Below are positions 32,316 through 40,843 of a DNA stretch of 64,000 nucleotides, piece by piece. The stretch comes from Streptomyces griseocarneus. Its GTDB lineage: Bacteria > Actinomycetota > Actinomycetes > Streptomycetales > Streptomycetaceae. Under the pieces are notes generated by a model. That model ran no database searches, had not been told where the DNA came from, and saw nothing but the letters and a program-made list of their open reading frames with translations. The stretch spans positions 124,001 through 188,000 of the forward strand of contig PENC01000012.1 of NCBI GenBank assembly GCA_003674045.1. The letters run 5' to 3'. Within the stretch, counting starts at the first letter, position 1, and each line of letters starts with the position of its first letter. A program made the position numbers and the translations under genes.

Positions 32316-33818
32316 TCACTTGTCCTGAACGCACGCCGAGGGCGGCACTCCCTGTACGGGGGTGCCGCCCTTTCGGTTTGCCGTCCGCTCGGTGAAACCG
32401 AAGAAGTACGTCGCCAGGAAGCCCGTGAGATAGCCGATCAGCAGGCCCGCCCCGTACAGCGCCGCCGCCCGGCCCGGGCCGTCGCTGCCGTTCAGCAGGG
32501 GGAACAGGGCCCAGCCCGACGGGCCGATGGCCGTGGCGCCCACCGTGTGGCCGGACTGTGCCAGCAGGCCGACGAAGCCGCCGCCGAAAGCGCCGCCCAC
32601 GCAGGCCGTGAAGAACGGGCGGCCCAGCGGCAGCGAGACGCCGTAGATGAGGGGTTCGCCGATGCCCAGCAGCCCGGCGGGCAGGGCGGAGCGGACCGTC
32701 CTGCGGACCGATTCGGCGTCGCGCAGCCGGACGTGGACCGCGAGTGCCGCGCCCACCTGGCCCGCGCCCGCCATCGACAGGAGGGGCAGCAGCACCGTGT
32801 AGCCCTGCTGCTGGATCAGTGTCGCGTGGATCGGGATCAGGGCCTGGTGCAGGCCCAGCAGCACCAGCGGCAGGAACAGCCCGCCCAGGAGGAAGCCCGC
32901 GGCAGCGCCCCCGTTCGACAGCAGCCAGTCGGCGCCGTACCCGATCGCCGTGGCGGCCCGGCCGGCGACGGACATCAGCCCGTACAGCGTGACCAGCCCG
33001 GCGACCAGGACCGTGAGCGTCGGGGTGAGCAGCACGTCCAGGGCCTCCGGTACGCGGTGGCGGCACCACTTCTCGACCCGCACGGCCAGCAGCGCGGCGG
33101 CCAGCGCGCCCAGCACCCCGCCCTCGCCCGGCACCAGGCGCTCGCCGAAGACGTCGACGCGCATGACACCCCCGAACACCGTGACCGCCGCGACCGCACC
33201 GCCCAGAACCGGGGTGCCGCCGAACTCCTTCGCCGTGTTGACGCCCACGAACACCGCGATCAGCGCCATGAAGCCCGAGGCCACGGCCACCAGCGCGGGC
33301 ACGAGCCCCGGCAGCAGGCGCGTGTTGGCCAGCAGTCCGGCCAGGGCCGCGACGATGCCGCAGCCGATCAGCGCCGGGATCAGCGGGACGAACACGGCGG
33401 CGATCCGGCGCAGCAGCAGCCTTCCCGGCGTGGAGTTGCGTGCGGCCCGCTCCGCCCGGAGCACCGCGCCCCGCGCGGCGAGCGCCTCGGCGGTGAGGGG
33501 AACGGCCGCGGCCCGCAGCCGGTCCAGCTCGGGCGCCACCCGTGCGACCGTGCCCGGCCCGAGCACGACCTGGTACGACGTGCCGCCGTCGACCACGCCC
33601 AGCACACCGGGCAGGGCCCGCAGTTCGGCGTCGCGGACGGGTGCGCGGTCGTGGAGCTCCAGGCGCAGCCGGGTCATGCAGTGGGCGACGGAGACGAGGT
33701 TCGCGGCGCCGCCGAGGAGGGGCAGCAGTGCGGCGGCGGTGCCGGTGTGCCGGTCGGGGCCGTGATCGTGCGGCGTGGCGGGTGACGCCTCCGGCGGTGG
33801 TGTTCCGGGTGGGGCCAT
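32316..33818 (-). CDS. murP: PTS transporter EIIBC, MurNAc-type
   Basis: The 500-residue protein starts with an EIIB domain carrying the phosphocysteine Cys47 in AHCMTRLRLEL, then an EIIC domain of about ten membrane helices with the sugar-site motif LLGIGEPLIYGVSLPL. It has no EIIA domain and would use a separate glucose-type EIIA. It follows murQ by 19 nt, so N-acetylmuramic acid is the likely substrate (MurP), imported and phosphorylated at C6. A GlcNAc-type PTS is the alternative. The C-terminal tail after TGFLATYFFGF is unconserved and overlaps the groEL2 terminator. Confidence 0.85.
   Translation of the reverse strand: MAPPGTPPPEASPATPHDHGPDRHTGTAAALLPLLGGAANLVSVAHCMTRLRLELHDRAPVRDAELRALPGVLGVVDGGTSYQVVLGPGTVARVAPELDRLRAAAVPLTAEALAARGAVLRAERAARNSTPGRLLLRRIAAVFVPLIPALIGCGIVAALAGLLANTRLLPGLVPALVAVASGFMALIAVFVGVNTAKEFGGTPVLGGAVAAVTVFGGVMRVDVFGERLVPGEGGVLGALAAALLAVRVEKWCRHRVPEALDVLLTPTLTVLVAGLVTLYGLMSVAGRAATAIGYGADWLLSNGGAAAGFLLGGLFLPLVLLGLHQALIPIHATLIQQQGYTVLLPLLSMAGAGQVGAALAVHVRLRDAESVRRTVRSALPAGLLGIGEPLIYGVSLPLGRPFFTACVGGAFGGGFVGLLAQSGHTVGATAIGPSGWALFPLLNGSDGPGRAAALYGAGLLIGYLTGFLATYFFGFTERTANRKGGTPVQGVPPSACVQDK
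32340..32370. terminator. groEL2 terminator, inside the 3' end of the PTS gene
   Basis: GGGCGGCAC and GTGCCGCCC pair around an inner CCC/GGG and a small loop, followed by TTTCGG. It lies 36 nt past the groEL2 stop but within the last codons of the convergent PTS gene. Confidence 0.75.
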
Positions 33819-33837
33819 GTTCCCAGGATCACCGCCG

Positions 33838-34782
33838 TCAGCCCGGTCGGCCTCCCGTGGCCGCGTGCAGCGCCGCGCGCAGATGGCCGCCGGACGCCTC
33901 CAGCAGCCGGGCCGCGGTGGGCCCGTCGACGCCGCCGAGGAGGACGAGCACGGCGTTCTTCACCTCGCCGCCGGTCTCCGCCAGGGCCGTCTCCGTCTCC
34001 GCCTCGGACGCCCCGGTGGCCAGGGCGACGATGCGGCGCGAGCGGGCGCGCAGCTTCTCGTTGGAGGCGCGGACGTCGACCATCAGGTTCCCGTAGGTCT
34101 TGCCGAGCCGGATCATGGTGATGGTCGAGAGCATGTTGAGGACGAGCTTCTGCGCCGTGCCCGCCTTGAGCCGGGTGGAGCCGGTGAGCAGCTCCGGGCC
34201 GACGACGACCTCGACGGCGTGGTCGGCGGCGGCGCCCAGCGGCGAACCCGCGTTGCACGAGAGGCCGATGGTGAGCGCGCCCGCGGCCCGCGCGTGGGTG
34301 ACCGCGCCGAGGGCGTACGGGGTGCGGCCGGAGGCCGAGATGCCGACGACGGTGTCGTCGGGGCCGATGCCGAGGGCCGCGAGGTCCCCGGCGGCGAGCT
34401 CCGCGCTGTCCTCCGCGCCCTCCACCGCCGTGACCAGGGCGGGCGCGCCGCCCGCGATCAGGCCGACGACCTGGCCGGGGTCGGTGTCGAAGGTCGGCGG
34501 GCACTCGCTGGCGTCGAGCACGCCGAGCCGCCCGGCCGTGCCGGCGCCCGCGTAGACGAGCCTGCCGCCGCGGGCCATGCGGGCCGTGGTCGCGTCGATC
34601 GCGGCGGCCAGCTCGGGGAGCCGGGCGGCGACGGCGCCCGCGACGCCGGCGTCCTCACCGTTCATGATCTTCGCGATGTCGAGGGTCGGCAGCCGGTCGA
34701 TGTCCGCGAGCTCGGGGCGGAACGCCTCGGTGGTGAGAGCGGCGAGCTCGGCTCCGAGCTCCGCGCGGGCGGGCGAGTCCAT
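33838..34782 (-). CDS. murQ: N-acetylmuramic acid 6-phosphate etherase
   Basis: The 314-residue SIS-domain protein has the MurQ signatures GRLVYAGAGTAGRLGVLDASECPPTF, GISASGRTPYALGA and LKAGTAQKLVLNMLST. MurQ cleaves the lactyl ether of MurNAc-6-phosphate, giving GlcNAc-6-phosphate and lactate; NagA, encoded 15 kb away, can then take over. It lies between its probable regulator gene and the PTS gene on one strand, forming a cell-wall sugar recycling operon. Confidence 0.95.
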   Translation of the reverse strand: MDSPARAELGAELAALTTEAFRPELADIDRLPTLDIAKIMNGEDAGVAGAVAARLPELAAAIDATTARMARGGRLVYAGAGTAGRLGVLDASECPPTFDTDPGQVVGLIAGGAPALVTAVEGAEDSAELAAGDLAALGIGPDDTVVGISASGRTPYALGAVTHARAAGALTIGLSCNAGSPLGAAADHAVEVVVGPELLTGSTRLKAGTAQKLVLNMLSTITMIRLGKTYGNLMVDVRASNEKLRARSRRIVALATGASEAETETALAETGGEVKNAVLVLLGGVDGPTAARLLEASGGHLRAALHAATGGRPG

Positions 34783-34860
34783 GGTGCAGCGCCTTTCCGT
34801 GGCCGGGACCGCGGCCGTGGGGGGAGCCGGCGGTTCAGCGGGGCTTTACGGCGGATGGAA

Positions 34861-35859
34861 TCAGCGGTGGGGGTCGTGGCGGTGGGCGAGGGCTTCGTAG
34901 GAGGCGGACAGGGCGGGCGCGGCCTTCTCGTAGGTGAGCTGGGCGACGCCGATGAAGAGGCAGTCCACCACGAGGAGCTGGCTGGTGCGGCTCGACATGG
35001 CCGCGGGGCGCAGCTCGCTCTCGCGGGCGGTGGACGTGGTGAGCACGTGGTCGGCGTACTGGGCGATCACGGCGTCCGGGCGGCCGGTGATCGCGACGGT
35101 CGTCGCGCCGTGCTCGAAGGCGACCCGCAGCGGCTCGATGACATCGGTCGTGCCACCCGAATGGGTGATGGCGATGGCGACGTCGCCCGCGCGCAGCTGC
35201 ACGGCGTTGGTGACGGCCAGGTGCGGGTCGGCGGGCGCGTGCGCGATCAGGCCGATGCGCAGCAGCTTCTGCACGAGGTCCTGGCCGACGAGGTTGGAGG
35301 CGCCGATGCCGTAGACGTCGACGCGGCGGGCCGCGGCGAGCGCCGCGACGGCGGCCTCCAGCTGCGCGGTGTCGAGCCCGGCGGCGGTGTCCGCGAGGCA
35401 CTGCGCCTCGTCGTGGGCGAGCTTGGCGACGACGCCGGCCAGGGGGTCGTCCACGGTGATGTCGGCCGTCATGGCGGGGGCCCGGCCCGCGGCCTGCTCG
35501 GCGGCGAGGGCGGCGAGCGCGAGCCGCAGGTCGCGGTAGCCCGGATAGCCCAGTACGCGGGCGGTGCGCACGACGGTGGCCTCGCTGGTGCCGGTGCGCT
35601 CCGCGAGGCCGGTGACGGTGAGCGCGGCCGAACCCGCCGGGTCGCCCGCGACGGCTTCGGCGACGCGCTGCATGGAGCGGGTCATCGAGGGCGCGAGCGT
35701 ACGGACCTTGGCGGCGAGGGCACCGGGGGCCGGGGGTGCCGCGGCGGGGCGCGCGGGACGCCTGGGACGGCCGGTGTGCTCGGTGTGCCCGGTGCCGTCG
35801 GCGTGTCCGGCGGGGGCAGGGGCAGACGGTGTGAAAGTTTCTTTCAGTTTGCTGCTCAC
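34861..35859 (-). CDS. RpiR/MurR-family transcription regulator
   Basis: The 332-residue regulator has an N-terminal RpiR helix-turn-helix (VTGLAERTGTSEATVVRTARVLGY) and a C-terminal SIS domain (DVYGIGASNLVGQDLVQKLLRIG, IAITHSGGTTDVIEPL) that should sense a sugar phosphate, probably MurNAc-6-phosphate. It has an extra Pro/Ala-rich N-terminal segment of about 45 residues. GTG 35859 is chosen as start. Inverted repeats of TGAAAG type lie in and just before its 5' end, so it likely controls itself and murQ-murP. Confidence 0.85.
   Translation of the reverse strand: MSSKLKETFTPSAPAPAGHADGTGHTEHTGRPRRPARPAAAPPAPGALAAKVRTLAPSMTRSMQRVAEAVAGDPAGSAALTVTGLAERTGTSEATVVRTARVLGYPGYRDLRLALAALAAEQAAGRAPAMTADITVDDPLAGVVAKLAHDEAQCLADTAAGLDTAQLEAAVAALAAARRVDVYGIGASNLVGQDLVQKLLRIGLIAHAPADPHLAVTNAVQLRAGDVAIAITHSGGTTDVIEPLRVAFEHGATTVAITGRPDAVIAQYADHVLTTSTARESELRPAAMSSRTSQLLVVDCLFIGVAQLTYEKAAPALSASYEALAHRHDPHR
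35832..35846. promoter_or_regulatory. Candidate RpiR/MurR operator
   Basis: TGAAAG-TTT-CTTTCA is a perfect inverted repeat inside codons 5-10 of the regulator gene. A second, weaker GAAA-N5-TTTC (35865-35877) lies 6 nt before the GTG, at the likely promoter. The AT-rich palindromes stand out in 70 percent GC DNA. Confidence 0.55.
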
Positions 35860-35922
35860 GCTGTGAAAGGTATTTTCGGCAGGGTGAGCCGTCAACCTTC
35901 CGTGTCCCGGACAATGGACCGT

Positions 35923-36282
35923 ATGGAGCTCGAACAGGCACTGCACGCGGCGCGCGCCCTCGTCCTCGCCGACCTGGTGGCCGGTGATGTGGCCGAGGCG
36001 GACGTCGTCTCCCTCGTGGAGGACGCGGTGGCCCACCGGCGCTGGTGGGTCGAGCAGTGGCCGGAGGGCGCCGCGTACGTGGTGGGGCTGATCGCCCAGG
36101 ACGTCCAGGACGCCCTGCTCGAACGGTACGGCCGGTGGCCGCTGTGTCCGGTCTGCACCGACTCCGGCGACCCGCACGCGCTGGAGGTCGAGCCCGAGCT
36201 CGGCCCCGACCCGCACTGGGCCTGCGCCAAGCAGGCGGTGCTGGTGGCACGCGTGGGGCAGCTGGGAACGGCACTGCGGTGA
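35923..36282 (+). CDS. Small actinobacterial protein with Cys pairs
   Basis: The 119-residue protein, MELEQALHAARALVL..., is helical with a C-terminal CPVCTDSGDPHALEVE and a later HWACAK, which could form a zinc site. I recognise no named family. It is divergent from the RpiR gene and coupled by GTGA to the DUF4031 gene. An in-frame ATG at 35914 is the alternative start. Confidence 0.7.
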   Translation: MELEQALHAARALVLADLVAGDVAEADVVSLVEDAVAHRRWWVEQWPEGAAYVVGLIAQDVQDALLERYGRWPLCPVCTDSGDPHALEVEPELGPDPHWACAKQAVLVARVGQLGTALR

Positions 36283-36563
36283 CCCTCTACATCGACCCGC
36301 CGACCTGGCCGGGCCACGGCCGTATGTGGTCGCACCTGGTCAGCGACGTGTCGTACGAGGAACTGCACGACTTCGCCGCGCGCCTCGGCGCACCCCCGCG
36401 CGCCTTCGACCGCGACCACTACGACATCCCGTCGACGTCGTACGCGGAGGCCGTACGCCTGGGCGCGCGCGAGGTGGGCAGCAAGGAACTGGTCCGCATG
36501 CTGTCGGCGGCGGGCCTGCGCCGCCCGAAACACGGCCGCACGGCGGACGAGACGCCCCTGTAG
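36279..36563 (+). CDS. DUF4031 protein
   Basis: The 94-residue product has the DUF4031 signature: VTLYIDPPTWPGHGRMWSHL and FAARLGAPPRAFDRDHYDIP, ending LRRPKHGR. The family is small, conserved in actinobacteria and proteobacteria, and of unknown function. Its start overlaps the preceding stop, so the two genes are translated together. Confidence 0.85.
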   Translation: MTLYIDPPTWPGHGRMWSHLVSDVSYEELHDFAARLGAPPRAFDRDHYDIPSTSYAEAVRLGAREVGSKELVRMLSAAGLRRPKHGRTADETPL

Positions 36564-36567
36564 TTGC

Positions 36568-36656
36568 CTTCAGTGGCGCGGGGAACGGCGCGAGCAACCA
36601 CGACGGGACCTGTGGCCGCGCGCGTGGCTCAAGAGGCACCCCAGTAGGCGCACCCG
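36568..36656 (-). repeat. Half-element, reverse orientation
   Basis: Read leftward this has GGGGTGCCTCTTGAGCC ... GTTGCTCGCGCCGTTCC and CGCGCC. It lies between the convergent ends of the DUF4031 and HD genes. Confidence 0.65.
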
Positions 36657-36659
36657 GCA

Positions 36660-37319
36660 TCACGCCAAGAGCAGCTCAAGCTCCGTGGCGAGGTTGCGCC
36701 GAGCCGTCGACTCCCACCGCTCATGAGCCAGAGGCGTACGGAAGAGCCGCGGCAACGCCAGAAGGTGCCGCAGAACGACAGAGCGGCCTTCCCTGAAGGC
36801 CGCGTCCGGTACGAAGCCGTACTCCTCGCGGACGGCGGCCGCGTACGCCGCGTACTCCTGCGGTGCCCCGGCCAGGACGGCCAGGTCCGCGTCGCACAGC
36901 ACCTCGCCGTCGAGGTCGCCGGGCGCCGGGTCGTGCGTGACGGTCAGCCGGACGAGGCGCGCGGTCTCCGCCGTACGGGCGGCGTCGATGCCCAGCTCCG
37001 GGAGGGCGCGTTCGGCCAGATGGGCGCTGCGCTCCTCGTTCTCCGAGCGGTCCGGGCGGTAGACCGCGTCGTGGAACCAGGCCGCGAAGCGGACGGTGTC
37101 CGCGTCCCGCGCGTACGCCGCGAGCTCGTCGACCCGGTCCAGGACGGCCACCAGATGGTCGACCGTGTGGTACTTGCGCTGCGGCTCCGACCAGCGGTGC
37201 AGCAGGTCGTCGGCATACGGTCCCGGGTCCGGGCCGTCGGTCGCGCGGGCGCGGGCGACGGTGTCGTGCCAGCGGGCGCGCAGGGCGGGGCCGGACGGGT
37301 GCTCGGGCGTGCGGTCCAT
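36660..37319 (-). CDS. HD-domain metal-dependent protein
   Basis: The 219-residue protein has the HD pattern: Y-H in RKYHTVDHLVAVLD, the HD pair in FAAWFHDAVYRPD, and the last Asp in LCDADLAVL. This small branch of predicted HD phosphohydrolases has no known substrate. The start MDRTPEH is chosen because upstream residues are non-conserved. It is divergent from cutC with 58 nt between. Confidence 0.83.
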   Translation of the reverse strand: MDRTPEHPSGPALRARWHDTVARARATDGPDPGPYADDLLHRWSEPQRKYHTVDHLVAVLDRVDELAAYARDADTVRFAAWFHDAVYRPDRSENEERSAHLAERALPELGIDAARTAETARLVRLTVTHDPAPGDLDGEVLCDADLAVLAGAPQEYAAYAAAVREEYGFVPDAAFREGRSVVLRHLLALPRLFRTPLAHERWESTARRNLATELELLLA

Positions 37320-37377
37320 GGGCCAATTGTGGAGTACCGCTTTTGACGGCGGCTGGGGGTGTGGCACTCTGTGCTAC

Positions 37378-38082
37378 ATGTCTAGACCAATTCTTGAGGT
37401 GATCGCGCTCACCCCCGAGGACGCGGTGGCGGCCCAGGCCGGAGGGGCGGACCGCCTCGAACTGGTCACCGACATGGCTGCGGACGGCCTCACCCCCGCC
37501 GTCGAGACCTTCGCCGCCGTGCGCGACGCCGTCTCGATCCCGGTACGCGTGATGCTGCGCGCCGCGGACGGCTTCTCGGCGGGCGACGCGGCCGCGCTGG
37601 ACGCGCTGTGCGCGGACGCGCGGGCACTGGCGGCCGAGGGCGCGGAGGAGTTCGTCCTCGGCTTCCTCACGGACGACGGGCGAGCCGACCTCGCCGCGGT
37701 CTCCGCGCTCACCGAGGCGATCGGGCCGCGGGCCCGGTGGACCTTCCACCGGGCCATCGACCGGGCCGCGGACCGCGACGCCTTGCGGAAGCAGCTCGCC
37801 TCGGGCGAGCTGCCGGGTCTGGACACGTATCTGACCGCCGGGTCCGCGGCCGGCGTCGACGACGGCATCGCGACGCTGCTGGCCGAGGCCGGTCGGGCCG
37901 ACGAGCCCGGTTACGAGCCGAGCATCCTGGTCGGCGGCGGGCTGCAGCTGAAGCACGTGCCGGTTCTTCTGGGGGCGGGGATCACCGGCTTCCACATCGG
38001 CGGGGCGGCGCGCCCTGCGGGGTGGGAGCGGCCGGTGTCGGCTTCTGCCGTGGGGGTCTGGCGCGAGGCGGTCGGCTGTTAG
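37378..38082 (+). CDS. cutC: CutC-family protein
   Basis: The 234-residue TIM-barrel protein has LEVIALTPEDAVAAQAGGADRLELV, VRVMLRAADGFSAG, FHRAIDRAADR and the late GGGLQLKHVPVLLGAGITGFHIG. CutC was linked to copper tolerance, but that assignment is weak, and the biochemical role remains unclear. There is no ribosome site before the ATG, so the mRNA may be leaderless. Confidence 0.9.
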   Translation: MSRPILEVIALTPEDAVAAQAGGADRLELVTDMAADGLTPAVETFAAVRDAVSIPVRVMLRAADGFSAGDAAALDALCADARALAAEGAEEFVLGFLTDDGRADLAAVSALTEAIGPRARWTFHRAIDRAADRDALRKQLASGELPGLDTYLTAGSAAGVDDGIATLLAEAGRADEPGYEPSILVGGGLQLKHVPVLLGAGITGFHIGGAARPAGWERPVSASAVGVWREAVGC

Positions 38083-38310
38083 CTGCGGGTCGGTTCGTGG
38101 CTGGTCGCGCCGTTCCCCGCGCCCCTTGGGTGGTTGGTGGGCCGGGGGCGGGGCCTCCGGGCGGAACCTGAAACGCGGTGCGTGCGGCTGATACGTGTTG
38201 CGTGCCGTGATACGTGCACCGTCGTTTCAGAACCCGCCCTCCGGCCCCACCCCCTCCGCAGGATGTCCGGGCGCGCCCCTTCAGGGGCGCGGGGAACTGC
38301 GCGGCTAGCC
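38083..38310 (+). repeat. Palindromic intergenic element, copy 2
   Basis: Core 38144-38254 with the same TCC/TCC and AAC/AAC internal loops. Inside the loop, GATACGTG occurs twice as a direct repeat. The left end GGCTGGTCGCGCCGTTCC and the right end (38282-38310) are inverted repeats. The right end contains CTAG, which provides the TAG stop of the HelD-like gene. Confidence 0.87.
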
Positions 38311-40368
38311 CAACTCCCCCGGCAAAGGCCTCGCGTGAAGAACCGTCAGTCCTGACACCGCTCGCGTCAGGGCGACGTACAGGCGGCGCAGCCCCGTCCG
38401 TACGTCCGGCTCGCCGTCCACGACGGCGGACGGCTCGTCCAGGACGACATAGTCGTACTCCAGACCCTTCGCCAGCGTCGCGGGGACCAGCGTCAGCCGT
38501 GCCTCGGCGTTCGTCTCCTCGCCCGGGGCGAGGAAGGGGAGACCGTCGGCGGTCAGCGCGGCGGCCAGCTCCGGGATGCGCGCGTCGGCGGCGATCAGGC
38601 CGGTCGAGCCCTCGCGCGCCAGCGCCGCGCGGCACGCGGCGACCACCGCCGCGTCCAGTTCCTCCGCCGCCACGGAGCGCACCGCGAAGTCGCCCGGCGA
38701 CTCGCGTACCGACGTCGCCTCGCGCAGCTCGGGCGCGATCGACGGCAGCAGGCGGGACGCGTAGGCGATGACCTCCCGCGGCACGCGGAAGCCCTGCGTC
38801 AGCTCCTCCACGGACGCCTCGGGTTTGCCCAGGTGCGTCAGGGCCTCCGTCCAACTGCGCGTGGACCAGGGCGTGGTGCCCTGCGCGATGTCGCCGAGGA
38901 TCGTCGCGGAGCCGGTCGTGCAGCGGCGGCCCACCGCGCGGTACTGCATGGGGGAGAGGTCCTGCGCCTCGTCGAGCACCACATGCCCGAGCGAGGGCGT
39001 GCGCGCGACCAGGTCGGCCGCCTCGTCGATCAGGACCGCGTCCGCCGCCGACCACTTCGCGGACTTCACGCTCCGGGCCGGTTTCGCCCAGAGGATCCCG
39101 GCCTGCTCCTCGGGCGTGAGCACATCCGACGCGTGCTCCGCCAGGAACTCCGCGTCGGACAGCAGCCGCAGCACCAGCTTCGCCGGGTCGACCTGCGGCC
39201 AGACCGTCTTCACCACGGCCTTCACCGCGGCGTTGCGGGCCACCGCGTCCTGCACCCGGTCGTCGGGCGCCTCACCGGCGGCCTCCATCCGGACGAGCAC
39301 GGCGTGCGCGATCCGCTGCGGCAGCGCGTCCCGGGCGGCGCCGTAGCGGATGTCGCGGGCCAGCAGCTCCCGGACGATCTCCTCGATCTCGTACGCGGGC
39401 ACCCGCCAGCGCCGTGAGCCGCGCACCACCACCAGCGGCTCCGTCGGCATCGTCACTCCCGCCCGTACCGCCCGCCGCAGTACCTCCGCCATCCGCGCGT
39501 CACCCTTGACGCAGGCCGCCGCCGCGTCGTCGGCGCCGCGCACCTCCACATGGGCGACGAGGTCGTCGACCGTGGCCTGCGCGACGTTCAACTCGCCCAG
39601 GGCGGGCAGCACCTGCTCGATGTAGTGCAGGAAGGAGCGGTTCGGGCCGATCACCAGCGTGCCGGTGCGGGCGAGGCGCTCGCGGTGCGCGTACAGCAGA
39701 TACGCCACGCGGTGCAGGCCCACCGCCGTCTTTCCCGTGCCCGGGGCGCCCTGCACGCACACCGTGCCGCCGATCCCCGCGCGCACGATCTCGTCCTGCT
39801 CCGGCTGGATGGTCGCGACGATGTCGCGCATCGGGCCGACGCGCGGCCGCTCGATCTCCGACTGGAGCAGCTTGCTCGCCTGCTCGGCGCCCGCCGTGTC
39901 GGTGAGGTCCTCGTCCTCGTACGCGGTCAACTCGCCGCCGGTGTAACCGAACCGGCGGCGCGTGCGCACGTCCAAAGGGTCCTTCTTGGACGCCCGGTAG
40001 AACGGCTGCGAGACCGGCGCACGCCAGTCGATCACCATCGGGTCGCCGCCGGCGTCGTGCACATGACGGCGCCCGATGTAGAACCGCTCGCCCTCGGCCC
40101 CCTCCGCCTGGTCCGCCCCCGGTGCGTGGTGGTAGTCGAGGCGGCCGAAGAACAGCGGCGTGTGCGCGAGGTCGGCGAGCGCGGTGATCCGCTCGTCGAT
40201 CTGCCGTTGCAGCACCTCGGCGTTGACCCAGTTCGCGGTCACGTCCTTGATGTCCAGGGACTCCACGTCGGCGCGCATGGCCCGCAGGGCGGCCCGGGAG
40301 GCGGCGAGGTGGGCACGCTCGCGGTCGAGCGGGGAGCTGCTGGCTTCGGTCACTTGCTGCGCGGGCAC
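38305..40368 (-). CDS. HelD-like UvrD-family motor (RNA polymerase recycling)
   Basis: The 687-residue protein has a coiled N-terminal region (DRERAHLAASRAALRAMRADV), the Walker A motif GAPGTGKTAVGLHR, the split ATPase typical of HelD, LDEAQDLSPMQ, GDIAQGTTPW and the C-terminal YVALTRAVSGL. HelD-type motors remove stalled RNA polymerase from DNA; a Streptomyces member (HelR) also protects against rifamycins. Without a test, the exact subclass is open. GTG 40368 has GGGAGG 7 nt upstream. The stop codon lies inside an intergenic repeat. Confidence 0.85.
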   Translation of the reverse strand: MPAQQVTEASSSPLDRERAHLAASRAALRAMRADVESLDIKDVTANWVNAEVLQRQIDERITALADLAHTPLFFGRLDYHHAPGADQAEGAEGERFYIGRRHVHDAGGDPMVIDWRAPVSQPFYRASKKDPLDVRTRRRFGYTGGELTAYEDEDLTDTAGAEQASKLLQSEIERPRVGPMRDIVATIQPEQDEIVRAGIGGTVCVQGAPGTGKTAVGLHRVAYLLYAHRERLARTGTLVIGPNRSFLHYIEQVLPALGELNVAQATVDDLVAHVEVRGADDAAAACVKGDARMAEVLRRAVRAGVTMPTEPLVVVRGSRRWRVPAYEIEEIVRELLARDIRYGAARDALPQRIAHAVLVRMEAAGEAPDDRVQDAVARNAAVKAVVKTVWPQVDPAKLVLRLLSDAEFLAEHASDVLTPEEQAGILWAKPARSVKSAKWSAADAVLIDEAADLVARTPSLGHVVLDEAQDLSPMQYRAVGRRCTTGSATILGDIAQGTTPWSTRSWTEALTHLGKPEASVEELTQGFRVPREVIAYASRLLPSIAPELREATSVRESPGDFAVRSVAAEELDAAVVAACRAALAREGSTGLIAADARIPELAAALTADGLPFLAPGEETNAEARLTLVPATLAKGLEYDYVVLDEPSAVVDGEPDVRTGLRRLYVALTRAVSGLTVLHARPLPGELG

Positions 40369-40646
40369 GGCGGAGCCTCCGGGAGAGTGCTGTGGACGAG
40401 CGGGATCCCGCCGGTTGCCGACCGGACGGGGGCGCTCCCGGGCGGGAGGCGGCAAGGCGGAGGATTCTAGTCAGCGGGCGGGCCGGTGCGCGAATGGTTT
40501 TTCGACCGGGTGTACGGACGGCCCCTGGTCCCTCTCAGGGGCGCGCTCCGCCTTACGTAGGGCACGGCATGAGCCCTGGGGTGGAGGCCCCGGGGCCTGC
40601 GGTTACACCGGTGGACCGATGTGGCGAGGGGTGCCCGGGAACCATC

Positions 40647-40790
40647 ATGGACGACATGACCACCGCATCCGTCACCCCCGACACCACGTCCTTCTCCTTC
40701 GCCGCCGCCCTCCGGGCGATCAAGGCCTTCGCGGGCGCGGCCGTGAGCGTCGCGGTCCTTGGCCAGTACGCGGAATCGCGTCGCGTCTGA
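40647..40790 (+). CDS. Small hydrophobic/amphipathic peptide
   Basis: This 47-residue ORF, MDDMTTASVTPDTTS..., has a C-terminal helix FAAALRAIKAFAGAAVSVAVLG, which could lie in or on a membrane. GGGA lies 7 nt before the ATG. It is divergent from the HelD-like gene. The product is not recognised. Confidence 0.45.
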   Translation: MDDMTTASVTPDTTSFSFAAALRAIKAFAGAAVSVAVLGQYAESRRV

Positions 40791-40843
40791 CCAGAGGCGC
40801 CCCATAAGGGGCGCGGAGCCCCCGGTCACAGAGGCGAGGCGCC

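Noticed and set aside
33775..36282. Long rightward frame of 835 codons
   Set aside because: It is antisense to murQ and the RpiR gene for most of its length; only the last 119 codons are a separate real gene.
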